The translations under genes were made by a program, and so were the position numbers. From Propionibacteriaceae bacterium (GTDB taxonomy: Bacteria > Actinomycetota > Actinomycetes > Propionibacteriales > Propionibacteriaceae), in assembly GCA_030528545.1 (NCBI GenBank), contig JAUMYR010000015.1, positions 9,340 through 35,049 on the forward strand: DNA of 25,710 bases. The letters are read 5' to 3'. Shown here piece after piece: positions 6,436 to 14,693 of the stretch (its first letter is position 1; each line of letters begins with the position of its first letter). The notes beneath the pieces are model-generated. The model saw nothing but the letters and a program-made list of their open reading frames with translations. It was not told the origin of the DNA and ran no database searches.

Positions 6436-7848
6436 GTGGCTGAACTCTTCTCCTGGGTGTACCGGCTGCTGCATTCCAAGCTGCTGGGCGTGCTGGTGAT
6501 CCTGGCTATGGCCGTGCTGGCGCTGTTCGGCACCCTGATCGTGCAGATGCCATCCGGCACGGCCCACGACCCCGCGCTACGCGCCGAGTGGGTCGAGAGC
6601 GTGCGTCCCCGCTATGGCGGCTGGACGGGGGTCCTCGATTTCCTCGGTTTTTTCTCCTTGTGGACCTCTCCGCTGTTCCTCGGCGTCACGGTGCTGCTCG
6701 CGGCCTCGATCATCGCCTGCACGACGCACCGGCTGCCCCAGCTGATCCGGCGTGCCCAGCATCCCCGCACCCACGTATCGGACAAGTTCTTCGACCACGC
6801 CCAGTACCGCGCCGAGATGGTGCTGCCGATGAGCGCGCCGGAGGCCCTCGATCATGCGCGGGATACCCTCACCGGCCGCGGGTATCGCATCCTGCCAGAC
6901 GAACGCGACCCCGGCACGGGGCTGTACGCCGACCGTTTCCGCTACGGACCCTTCGGCACGGTGCTCGCGCACGCCAGTTTCGTCATCATCCTGGCGGCCT
7001 TCGCGATCTCGGCCTTCACCGGCCTGGAGCGGGCACTCGACATCCCGGTCGGTGAGAGCGTCGAGGTGGGCGGCGGCACCGGCCTCCAGGTGCTGGCCTC
7101 CTCCTTCCGCGATACCTACGATCCCGAGGGCCGCCCCCTCGACTATGTGAGCCACCTCGTGGTGAGCAAGGACGGCGCCCAGGCCGGTGAGGCCGATGTG
7201 CGGGTCAACTCGCCCCTCGTCGTCGACGGGATCGCCTTCCATCAGGCCTCCTTCGGAGTGGCGGCCTCCCTTGAGGTCAAGGACGCCGCTGGCCGCGTCC
7301 GGTTCAAGGGAGCCGTGCCGCTGCGCTGGCAGAGCCAGGACAACCGCCACGCCATCGGCAAGGTGACCCCCGATGGCACCTCGACCGAAATCGTGGTGGT
7401 CACCCCGGCCTCGGGCACCGTCGGCTCCAGCATCAAGCCGGGCAGCGCCGTGCTGGAGTTCTACGACGCCACCAACGGGGCGAAGCTGAGCGTGGCTCCG
7501 GTGGATCCGGGCGGAAGCGCGAGCGCCCAGGGCCTCACCGCCACCTTCATCCGGGAGCAGCGCTACACCGGGATCATCGCCCGCCGCGATCCGGGAGCGA
7601 TGTGGATGTGGGTGGGCTCCACCCTGTTAGTCCTCGGCAGCATCATGACTTTCGCCCTGCGCCACCGGCGGCTCTGGGTCCGGGTAGAGGAGGAGGGGAA
7701 CTCCACCCTGCTCCGGCTGGCCTCGGCCGAAAAGCTCGACACCACCTTCGACCGGCATTTCCGGACCCTGGTGGCCCGCATCGACGAGACCGCCCCGTCA
7801 TCCCAATCATCCTCATCCCCGACCATTGAGGAGACCGTCCATGCTTGA
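6436..7848 (+). CDS. resB: ResB/Ccs1, cytochrome c synthase component (system II)
   Basis: 470 residues from GTG 6436, preceded by GCGAGG and 3 bases after the TPR gene stop. Membrane segments appear near residues 15-35, 72-92 and 170-195, and one (MWMWVGSTLLVLGSIM) near the C-terminus, with a large exported loop between the third and fourth. This is the ResB/Ccs1 layout. With CcsA it forms the complex that exports heme and attaches it to CXXCH motifs. The length is slightly below many ResB proteins but complete. Its stop overlaps ccsA by 8 bases. Presence in the nrf operon says it matures NrfA/NrfH. Confidence 0.88.
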   Translation: MAELFSWVYRLLHSKLLGVLVILAMAVLALFGTLIVQMPSGTAHDPALRAEWVESVRPRYGGWTGVLDFLGFFSLWTSPLFLGVTVLLAASIIACTTHRLPQLIRRAQHPRTHVSDKFFDHAQYRAEMVLPMSAPEALDHARDTLTGRGYRILPDERDPGTGLYADRFRYGPFGTVLAHASFVIILAAFAISAFTGLERALDIPVGESVEVGGGTGLQVLASSFRDTYDPEGRPLDYVSHLVVSKDGAQAGEADVRVNSPLVVDGIAFHQASFGVAASLEVKDAAGRVRFKGAVPLRWQSQDNRHAIGKVTPDGTSTEIVVVTPASGTVGSSIKPGSAVLEFYDATNGAKLSVAPVDPGGSASAQGLTATFIREQRYTGIIARRDPGAMWMWVGSTLLVLGSIMTFALRHRRLWVRVEEEGNSTLLRLASAEKLDTTFDRHFRTLVARIDETAPSSQSSSSPTIEETVHA

Positions 7849-8743
7849 GTTCGCCGAATATCTGGTTACGGCCGCGACCGTCCTCGTAGTGGTCTCGCTG
7901 CTGTGCCACATCGCCGTGGTGACCTCGACGAACCGGGCCACGCCAGCGGAGGTCTCCCGCCGGGCGAAGGTCAGCGTCGGCAGTCCAGGCGAGGCGGGCA
8001 GGGAGGCTGCTCACCACACTCCCCCTGCCCGCAAACAGGGGCTGGCCTGGTACGCGGCGGCCTTCGAGGTCGTCGCGCTCGTTCTGCTGACGGCCTACCT
8101 CGGGATCAGGATGAGTGTGACCGGCCACGGACCGTTCGCGAATCAGCACGAATTCGCGGTGTCGTTCACCTGGGGAATCCTCCTAGCCAACCTGGTCTTC
8201 GAGGTCCGCTACCGCGTCCAGATGCTGTCGCTGGCGGTCCTGCCGGTGGCCGGGGCGCTACTGGTCTACGGCATGAGCCTCGACACCGGAGTGAAACCCC
8301 TGATCCCGGCGTTGCAGAACAACCTGCTGCTGACCCTGCATGTCGGGTTCGCGATCCTGGCCTATGGGGCGGCGTGCGTGTCCTTTGGCGCCGCGGTGCT
8401 CTTCCTGGTGCGTCCGTTCGTGAAGAGGCTGAAGCTGCCCAGCCCCGAGACCCTCGACGACCTGGGATACCGGGCCGCGGTGGTGACCTTCCCGCTGCTC
8501 ACCATCATGATCGTGCTGGGCTCGGTGTGGGCGAGCACGGCCTGGGGACGCTACTGGGGCTGGGACCCGAAGGAGACCGCGGCCTTCGTGACCTGGCTAC
8601 TGTATGGGGCTTTCCTGCATGCGCGGGTCGTTCGCGACTGGCGTGGGACCAGGGCGGCCTGGCTGCTGATCGTCGGTTTCATCGCGGTGCTGTTCGCCTA
8701 TTTCGGCAATCACTTCTTCGGCGGGCTGCACTCCTATGCCTGA
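7841..8743 (+). CDS. ccsA: CcsA (CcsB-type) heme-handling cytochrome c synthase component
   Basis: 300 residues from ATG 7841, chosen for the GAGGA before it. A TTG at 7826 is less likely. A polytopic membrane protein with the heme-binding WWD signature WGRYWGWDPKE (235-245) that presents heme to apocytochromes, plus conserved His residues flanking it (His167 in TLHVGF, and C-terminal FGNHFFGGLHSY) expected to ligate heme. Partner of ResB in system II. Overlaps resB by 8 bases and the following thioredoxin gene by 8, so the three are translationally coupled. Confidence 0.93.
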   Translation: MLEFAEYLVTAATVLVVVSLLCHIAVVTSTNRATPAEVSRRAKVSVGSPGEAGREAAHHTPPARKQGLAWYAAAFEVVALVLLTAYLGIRMSVTGHGPFANQHEFAVSFTWGILLANLVFEVRYRVQMLSLAVLPVAGALLVYGMSLDTGVKPLIPALQNNLLLTLHVGFAILAYGAACVSFGAAVLFLVRPFVKRLKLPSPETLDDLGYRAAVVTFPLLTIMIVLGSVWASTAWGRYWGWDPKETAAFVTWLLYGAFLHARVVRDWRGTRAAWLLIVGFIAVLFAYFGNHFFGGLHSYA

Positions 8744-9296
8744 GACCAGGCCTGGGCTGCGTGCCACCATCACCGGGACGCTCGGCGTCCTCGTCGTCAC
8801 CGCGCTCGTCCTGGCCGGGGTGTTCCTGGCGAAGGGACGCCCGGACGGCGCCGGGAGGCCCGAGGCCAGCGATCCTCCCGGGACCATGGCCGTCGGCGCC
8901 GCCGCGCCCGAGTTCAAGGCTCTGGATGTCGCCGACCAGCCGGTCATCCTGTCCGAGGCTCGCGGCAAGGGGGTCTGGCTGGTCTTCCAGGCCACCTGGT
9001 GCACCACCTGCCGCACCGAGCTGGCCGATGTGGACCAGGCGGCCAGGACCGGCCCGGCCCGGGTCTTCGGCATCTACCTCCGGGAGAACAAGGCCACGGT
9101 GGCCGACTACGCCGAGCGCCTCAAGATAGGCTTCCCAAGCCTGCCCGACCCCAACGGAGAGATCGCACGCAAATATCAGGTCACTTCTGTCCCGACTCAT
9201 GTTTTCATCGACCCTCAGGGAACCATCAAGGCGGTCCGCAAAGGCGCCCTGTCCCCCGAGCAGATCACCGAAAACCTCGCAGCCATCGGCGGTTAG
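8736..9296 (+). CDS. resA: ResA/TlpA-like membrane-anchored thioredoxin
   Basis: 186 residues. A single N-terminal membrane helix (about 11-32) and an extracytoplasmic thioredoxin fold with active site ATWCTTC (Cys89 and Cys92) and the cis-Pro loop TSVPTHVFID. ResA-type proteins reduce the disulfide of CXXCH motifs so that CcsA/ResB can attach heme. The CTTC active-site dipeptide differs from the CEPC of Bacillus ResA. Last gene of the nrf-ccs operon. No CcdA-type reductant donor is present in the window. Confidence 0.85.
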   Translation: MPETRPGLRATITGTLGVLVVTALVLAGVFLAKGRPDGAGRPEASDPPGTMAVGAAAPEFKALDVADQPVILSEARGKGVWLVFQATWCTTCRTELADVDQAARTGPARVFGIYLRENKATVADYAERLKIGFPSLPDPNGEIARKYQVTSVPTHVFIDPQGTIKAVRKGALSPEQITENLAAIGG

Positions 9297-9311
9297 CGGC
9301 TCTATAAACCC

Positions 9312-9340
9312 TTGATTTCAGCTGTCCGCACGACTAATGT
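9312..9340 (+). promoter_or_regulatory. Promoter of the lacI-type regulator
   Basis: TTGATT (9312-9317) and TAATGT (9335-9340) are spaced by 17 bases, a good vegetative promoter. The -10 runs into the inverted repeat described next, so a bound regulator would block it. Confidence 0.6.
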
Positions 9341-9371
9341 GTAACCGGTTCTATATGGAAGCGGTTACACA
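9338..9371. promoter_or_regulatory. LacI-family operator region: 10-bp perfect inverted repeat containing a CRE-like site
   Basis: TGTGTAACCG (9338-9347) and CGGTTACACA (9362-9371) are perfect inverted repeats separated by 14 bases. Within them are two LacI-family-style sites: TGTAACCGGTTCTA (9340-9353), with the AACCGGTT core, and TGGAAGCGGTTACA (9356-9369), close to the CcpA/GalR-type consensus TGNAARCGNWWWCA. The sites overlap the -10 and start point of the promoter for the regulator gene at 9382, which indicates autoregulation by that protein. Confidence 0.7.
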
Positions 9372-9381
9372 TGGGGGTGGG

Positions 9382-10380
9382 ATGGCAACCGTCTACGATG
9401 TCGCGGCCCGTGCCGGGGTCTCGGTCGGCACGGTGTCGCGGTACCTGACCGGCAACGGCTACGTCGGCGAGGCCAGCCGCGCGCGGATCGCCGCAGCGAT
9501 CGCCGAGCTGGGTTATGTTCCCAACCGTGCCGCGGCGAGCCTCACGACCAAGGCCACCGGGCTGCTGGGTTTCGTCGCCTCCGATCTACGCAACCCCTTC
9601 ACCGCCGAGATCGCCTCCGCCTTGGGGCAGGCCGCCCGGGCCAATGGCTACGGCCTGGTCCTGGCCGAGTCCCTGTCTGACCCGAGGCTCAGCGTCGAGG
9701 CCATCGAACTCATGCGCGCCCACGGCGTCGACGGGCTCATCGTCACCCCGCCGGAGAGCCCGGAGGTCAACCAGGCCGTCCTCGCGGCGGCCAGCCTCAT
9801 CCCGGTCGTCGGTATCGGTCTGCGCACCGAACCGGCCGCGATCGATCTCGTCACCTCTGACACCGTGCAGGGCGCCCGCTCGGCCCTCAGCCACCTCCTT
9901 GGCCTGGGCCACCGCCGGATCGCCTATATCGGGGCCAGTTCCATGGCCAGTGGGCGCTACCGCGGATACACCCAGTCCCTGGCCGATGCGGGCATCGACC
10001 GTGACGACCGCCTGATCTTCGCCGGGAAGCTGGATCGCCAGGCCGGGCGCGTCGCCTTGGACGCGATGCTGTCCCTGCCCGATCCCCCGACCGCGGTATT
10101 CGCCGCGAATGACGCCGCGGCGCTCGGCGTGCTTCAGGAGGCCTACTCCCGCGGCCTGGCGGTGCCCCGGGAGCTTTCCGTCGTGGGCTACGACGACGTC
10201 GACCTGGCCCAGCATTCCGTGCCCCCACTGACCACGATCGCCCAGCCGATGAGCGCGATGGGTCAGCAGGCGATCGACCTGCTGCTGTCCCGGCTGAAGG
10301 GCGACCCCCTCGCCCCACCCCGAGAGGTCGTCCTGCCCGGACGCCTGGTGGTGCGCGAATCGACCATGCCGCCCGCCTGA
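9382..10380 (+). CDS. LacI-family transcriptional regulator
   Basis: 332 residues from ATG 9382. The N-terminal LacI helix-turn-helix (TVYDVAARAGVSVGTVSRYLTG) with hinge region NRAAASLTTKATGLLG is followed by a periplasmic-binding-protein-like effector domain ending 'PPREVVLPGRLVVRESTMPP'. It likely represses itself and the downstream hydrolase/ABC importer until a sugar-like ligand binds. A longer in-frame start at 9337 would place the operator inside the coding region and disturb the standard N-terminus, so it is rejected. The hydrolase gene follows 36 bases later with no terminator between. Confidence 0.93.
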   Translation: MATVYDVAARAGVSVGTVSRYLTGNGYVGEASRARIAAAIAELGYVPNRAAASLTTKATGLLGFVASDLRNPFTAEIASALGQAARANGYGLVLAESLSDPRLSVEAIELMRAHGVDGLIVTPPESPEVNQAVLAAASLIPVVGIGLRTEPAAIDLVTSDTVQGARSALSHLLGLGHRRIAYIGASSMASGRYRGYTQSLADAGIDRDDRLIFAGKLDRQAGRVALDAMLSLPDPPTAVFAANDAAALGVLQEAYSRGLAVPRELSVVGYDDVDLAQHSVPPLTTIAQPMSAMGQQAIDLLLSRLKGDPLAPPREVVLPGRLVVRESTMPPA

Positions 10381-10416
10381 CCATTTCCGCTTTTCACGAC
10401 TCACCGAGGAGGACCT

Positions 10417-12378
10417 GTGACACCCGATCCGATGCCGCCGACGGACTTCTTCATCGATCTGGACAGCGCCGACTACCACGACCGGGTCTATGGCTGCTGG
10501 CAGGGCAAGAACGCCGGAGGGACCCTGGGCACCCCGCTGGAGCGGGGCTGGGGCCAGGAGGAGGTCTTCGATGTCTGGTGGTATCCAGAGCTTCGGGAAG
10601 GAGGCCTTCCCAACGACGACCTCGAAATGCAGCTGATCTGGCTGAAGGCCCTGGAGGAGGTCGGCCCCGACCTCGGCGCCCGCGACCTTTCCCGCTACTG
10701 GCTGGACCACGTCGGCTACAACTTCGACGAGTACGGGCTCTCCAAACAAAACCTCCGCTGGGGACTGGAACCCCCGGTCAGCGGCCATCACAACAACTGG
10801 TTCATCGACTGCATGGGATCGCCCATCCGGTCGGAGATCTGGGCCTGCGTCGCGCCCGGGGCCCCGCGCCTCGCCGCCCGCTACGCCTACCAGGACGCTA
10901 TCTGCGACCACGCCGGAGGCGAAGGGGTCTACGGAGAGCTGTTCAACGCGGCGCTGGAATCGGCCGCCTTCGTCGTCCAGGATGTCCGCCTGCTCATTGA
11001 CATCGCCTTGTCCTATGTTCCCCGGGACTGCCGAGTGCGGGACGCGGTCATGGCCGCGATCCGGGCCCACGAGACGGGCAAGAGCTGGCAGCAGGCCCGC
11101 CAGGCGGTGCTGGAGGCGACCCCGCACTACAACGCCCAGTACGCACCGATCAATACCGGATTCCAGGTGATCGGCCTGCTATATGGCAAGGATTTCGGAG
11201 AGTCCCTGTGCATCACCGTGAACTGCGGATACGACACCGATTCCTCCGGTGCGGCCATCGGCAGTTATCTCGGGGTGATCCTGGGCAAGAGCGGGCTGCC
11301 CGCGGCATGGGTCGAACCTTTGGGCAGCGGCATCGCCACCAACGAGGATTGGGGCGGGGTGAAGAATCTCCACGCGGGCCCCAACCCGATCCCCGACGAC
11401 CTCGATAGCCTGGTCGCGCGGATCTGGAACATGGCAAGCCGGGTTCTCATCAGGCATGGGGTGCTGACCGGGCACAGCGGCAGGGTCGGCCTGTCCGACC
11501 TCTACGCCGACGACGGCATCCGCGCCCTGCATGAGGCCAGCCCCACCGTGGTCGGTTTCGATTCCGCCGACCTTCGGGTGGCCATCGACTATAGAGACGG
11601 CCCCGTCGCGGAACCGGGAAGCAGGCGAGGCCTCACCACCACGCTGACCAACCCCCGCTCAGTACCCCTGGCCGGGGAGGCCCTGGTCCGCCTCGAAGGG
11701 GGATGGAGTGTGCATCCGCCGCATCAGGCTTTGAGCCTGGAGCCCGGAGAGAGCGTGACGCTGCACTGGGATTTGCTCACCCCCAGCCACGTCCCGGTTA
11801 CCGCACTCGGGCATCTGGAGTGCCGCCTGGACGCGCGCCCCCACCCGGTGAGCTGGCCCATCGTTTTCCTCGGCGCCTATCCCGCCCGGGCCAGCGAAGT
11901 ATTCGACGCGCCCAACGATCCGGGCATCGCTCTGGACACCCACTTCCCACCCGAAGACGGCGTGGGCCTGGCCAGGCCCGGACGCTGGGTGACGCGCTAC
12001 GCCCACGGGCACGCCCAGCCGGTGGCGGAGAGCTTCGAGCGTCCCGGCGTGCTCTACTGGCAGACCTTCGTGACCTCACCGGAGGAGCGAACGGTCTGGA
12101 TGGTGCTCGACCCGAACTGCCCGCTGAGGTGCTGGGTCAACGGCACCGAGTGCTCGCGCAACGACGAGTTTCGCCGGATCCGGCCCAATCAGCACGCCGC
12201 GGACGGCATCGGCTGCGAGGTGCGGCTGCACGCCGGGGTGAACGAGGTGCTGGTGAAGCTTTACCACGACGGGCGGGCCGCTCCCGCCGAACTCCACATC
12301 GCTTTCACCGGGGCCGATCCACTGCACGCCTACCAACACGATCTTGATCGCACGCAGTTTCCCAATCCTTCGGTGTGA
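10417..12378 (+). CDS. ADP-ribosylglycohydrolase-fold enzyme with C-terminal beta domains
   Basis: 653 residues from GTG 10417, with GAGGAGG upstream. Residues about 20-300 are an ADP-ribosylglycohydrolase (DraG/ARH) domain: VYGCWQGKNAGGTLGTP, a metal-binding NDD (66-68) in place of the usual TDD, HAGGEGVYGELFNAAL (165-180) and the second metal site DTDS (273-276). Family members use two Mg ions to cleave N- or O-glycosidic bonds to ribose. About 300 further residues look like beta-sandwich, possibly carbohydrate-binding modules. No signal peptide, so it acts in the cytoplasm. Standing between a LacI regulator and a sugar-type importer, it more likely hydrolyses an imported glycoside or ribosyl compound than a modified protein. 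Substrate unknown. Confidence 0.8.
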   Translation: MTPDPMPPTDFFIDLDSADYHDRVYGCWQGKNAGGTLGTPLERGWGQEEVFDVWWYPELREGGLPNDDLEMQLIWLKALEEVGPDLGARDLSRYWLDHVGYNFDEYGLSKQNLRWGLEPPVSGHHNNWFIDCMGSPIRSEIWACVAPGAPRLAARYAYQDAICDHAGGEGVYGELFNAALESAAFVVQDVRLLIDIALSYVPRDCRVRDAVMAAIRAHETGKSWQQARQAVLEATPHYNAQYAPINTGFQVIGLLYGKDFGESLCITVNCGYDTDSSGAAIGSYLGVILGKSGLPAAWVEPLGSGIATNEDWGGVKNLHAGPNPIPDDLDSLVARIWNMASRVLIRHGVLTGHSGRVGLSDLYADDGIRALHEASPTVVGFDSADLRVAIDYRDGPVAEPGSRRGLTTTLTNPRSVPLAGEALVRLEGGWSVHPPHQALSLEPGESVTLHWDLLTPSHVPVTALGHLECRLDARPHPVSWPIVFLGAYPARASEVFDAPNDPGIALDTHFPPEDGVGLARPGRWVTRYAHGHAQPVAESFERPGVLYWQTFVTSPEERTVWMVLDPNCPLRCWVNGTECSRNDEFRRIRPNQHAADGIGCEVRLHAGVNEVLVKLYHDGRAAPAELHIAFTGADPLHAYQHDLDRTQFPNPSV

Positions 12379-12417
12379 CCCAGTTTCTGGGCATGCCCCG
12401 ATCCGAAAGGACAACTG

Positions 12418-13737
12418 ATGTCATCGAAGACAACCCTCCGGCTGCTCGCCGCGGCGGCTGGCGCGTCCCTGCTTCTCGCCTCGTGCGGCGGCGGGACCGC
12501 CGAGACCCCGCCAGCAGACGGCACGGCCACGATCGCGTTCTGGTCCTGGAACCCGGATGAGGTCTCGGCCAAACCGTACCTGGCGGCGTTCGAGGCGGCT
12601 CACCCGAAGATCAAGGTGCGGCACCGCTTCGTCCAGTACTCCGACTATGCCAACACCACCCAGCTCGCGCTCCAGTCCGGCTCGGGACCAGACGTCTTCG
12701 GCCTTCAGGTGGGTGCCCTGACCAAGCAGTTCGCGCCGCTGGCCGACGACCTGGGACCGGTGGCCGCCGAGAAACTCGGAGCCGAATGGAAGAGCAAGCT
12801 CCTCGCCGCCGATCAGCTGGCCGTGGACGGCAAGCAGGTCGCGCTGCCGTGGATGGTGACCGGCGGCGGCCTGGTCTGGTCGAACCAGACTCTCCTCAAG
12901 GAACTCGGGCTGAGCGTGCCGAAGACCCTGGCCGAGATGGAGCCCTTCTGCGCGAAGGTGAAGGCCGCGGGCAAACACTGCATGGTGCAGGGGGCCAAGG
13001 ATTCCTGGCAGAACATCGACGTGTACCAGGCGATCGCTAACCAGCTCGCCCCCGGGAAGTTCTATCAGGCGATGAAAGGAGAGGCATCGTTCACCGACCC
13101 GGCGTTCGTCCAGGCCTTCGAGATCTGGAAGCAGTTCTTCGACAGGGGGATCTTCCCCGAGGGCGCTCTGGCGATGACGGCCTATCCGGACGCCAATGAT
13201 GCCTTCAAGAAGGGGCAGGCAGCGCTCATCGCCTTCGGCACCTGGCAAAACAGCGACACCACCACCGAACGCCTGAAGCAGTACCAGGAGACCTATGGCG
13301 CTGACTTCAACGTGAAAACGTTCTTCCAGCCTCACTTCTTCCCGGCGGTGGCCGATGGTGCCACCACCGGCCACCTGTTCGGCGGGCCGGATGTCGGCTT
13401 CGCGGTCTCCGCGCGGAGCTCGCAGAAGGAAGCGGCGCGGACCTTCGTCACCTGGCTCACCGCGAGCGAGGACGGGCAGAAGCTGATGGCCAAGAGTGTC
13501 CAGCAGCCCGCGCTCGCCTCGGTGCCGCTCGACCTGTCCGATGTCGCCAGCCCCGAGCAGGTGACGGCGCTGAAGGAACAGGAACCGGCGCTGCAGAAGC
13601 TCATCGGCCAGCGCGAGATCGACCATGCCGATGTCCGGACCGCGCTGGGTGACGCGCTGTCGTCGGTGGCGTCCTCGCAGCAGTCCGCCGCGGACGCCGC
13701 CGCCGCGGTGCAGCGGGCCATCGAATCGAGCCGCTGA
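12418..13737 (+). CDS. Sugar-type ABC transporter substrate-binding lipoprotein
   Basis: 439 residues from ATG 12418 (AAAGGA upstream). Lipoprotein signal LLAASC-type with the lipobox LASC (Cys23). The mature part has the family-1 solute-binding pattern: 'TIAFWSWNPDE', 'YLAAFEAAHPKIKVRHRFVQYSDY', 'SGSGPDVFGLQVG', 'FKKGQAALIAFGTWQ' and a late 'SQKEAARTFVTWLT'. It binds a carbohydrate or related ligand outside the cell and feeds the two permeases that follow. The ligand cannot be read from sequence. The neighbouring hydrolase suggests a glycoside or ribosyl compound. Confidence 0.9.
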   Translation: MSSKTTLRLLAAAAGASLLLASCGGGTAETPPADGTATIAFWSWNPDEVSAKPYLAAFEAAHPKIKVRHRFVQYSDYANTTQLALQSGSGPDVFGLQVGALTKQFAPLADDLGPVAAEKLGAEWKSKLLAADQLAVDGKQVALPWMVTGGGLVWSNQTLLKELGLSVPKTLAEMEPFCAKVKAAGKHCMVQGAKDSWQNIDVYQAIANQLAPGKFYQAMKGEASFTDPAFVQAFEIWKQFFDRGIFPEGALAMTAYPDANDAFKKGQAALIAFGTWQNSDTTTERLKQYQETYGADFNVKTFFQPHFFPAVADGATTGHLFGGPDVGFAVSARSSQKEAARTFVTWLTASEDGQKLMAKSVQQPALASVPLDLSDVASPEQVTALKEQEPALQKLIGQREIDHADVRTALGDALSSVASSQQSAADAAAAVQRAIESSR

Positions 13738-13801
13738 TCGTGGCTCGTCGTGTGGGTGGCGTGGCCTGGAAACCGCGCCGCCCACACGGGAGGGAGGATA
13801 C

Positions 13802-14692
13802 ATGGCAGGAGTAAGGACGCGGGCAGGCATCCGGAATTGGCTCACGGCGTTGTCCTATGTCACCCCTGCGCTGATTCTCATTGGGGGAATCAGCTATTTC
13901 GCGGTCGGCTACAACGTGTGGTTATCGACCTTGACCTGGGACGGGGTCTCGGAGGCGAAACAGGTTGGTCTGGCGAACTATCGGGCGCTATTCGCCGATC
14001 CGGTGTTCGGGGGAGCCCTTCGCAATGTGGCGATCTTCGGCGTCCTGACGGTGACGATTCAATTGGCACTCGGCCTCCTGCTGGCCCTGGTGCTGTCGAA
14101 CCCGATGTGGGGGCGTGGGGTCTATAAGGCGCTGGTATTCGTCCCCGTCGTGCTGGCCCCCGCCGCGGTCGCGACCGCATTCCGGCAGTTCCTGCGGCCG
14201 GACGGCCAGGTGAACCAGCTACTGGAGGGCATCGGGGTCACCTGGCTGCAACCCGCCTGGCTCGCCGATCCCCGGATCGCTCTCTATGCGCTGGTCGGGG
14301 TGAATATCTTTCAGTGGACGGGGTTTAGTTTCCTGCTCTATCAATCGGCCCTGTCCCAGGTCGATACCCACAGCCTGGAGGCGGCGCAATTGGACGGGGC
14401 CAGCACCCTCGGCACGGTCTGGCACGTGGTGATTCCACAGCTCAAAGGGACCCACCTCACCCTGATCCTGGCGGGCGTCATCGGATCGCTGAAAACCTTC
14501 GACTTGGTTTTTCTGCTCACCGGAGGCGGACCGGGACGCAGCACCGAGTTTCTCACCACCTACATCCACAAGCAGGGCATCGTGCAGTTCCACGTCGGTT
14601 ATGGGGCGACCCTGTCGGTGGTGCTCCTCCTTCTCGCCCTCCTGCTGACGTGGGCTCAGGCGAAGCTGTACCGGCTCGGAAAGGACACCTGA
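13802..14692 (+). CDS. Sugar-type ABC transporter permease (MalF/UgpA-like)
   Basis: 296 residues from ATG 13802, with GGGAGGGAGG upstream. Six predicted membrane segments and the ATPase-coupling EAA motif 'EAAQLDGASTLGTVWHVVIP' are those of carbohydrate-type binding-protein-dependent permeases. Near-fused to the next permease gene (1 base apart), so the two form the heterodimeric channel. Confidence 0.92.
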   Translation: MAGVRTRAGIRNWLTALSYVTPALILIGGISYFAVGYNVWLSTLTWDGVSEAKQVGLANYRALFADPVFGGALRNVAIFGVLTVTIQLALGLLLALVLSNPMWGRGVYKALVFVPVVLAPAAVATAFRQFLRPDGQVNQLLEGIGVTWLQPAWLADPRIALYALVGVNIFQWTGFSFLLYQSALSQVDTHSLEAAQLDGASTLGTVWHVVIPQLKGTHLTLILAGVIGSLKTFDLVFLLTGGGPGRSTEFLTTYIHKQGIVQFHVGYGATLSVVLLLLALLLTWAQAKLYRLGKDT

Positions 14693-14693
14693 C

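Noticed and set aside
9337..9381. Upstream in-frame start for the LacI regulator
   Set aside because: It lies within the promoter and operator and would extend the protein past the usual N-terminal helix-turn-helix.
9586..11127. Long open frame of 513 codons on the minus strand across lacI and the hydrolase gene
   Set aside because: It mirrors strong plus-strand genes in GC-rich DNA, has no recognisable domain, and its composition (Asp/Gly/Val/Arg runs) is typical of antisense shadow frames.
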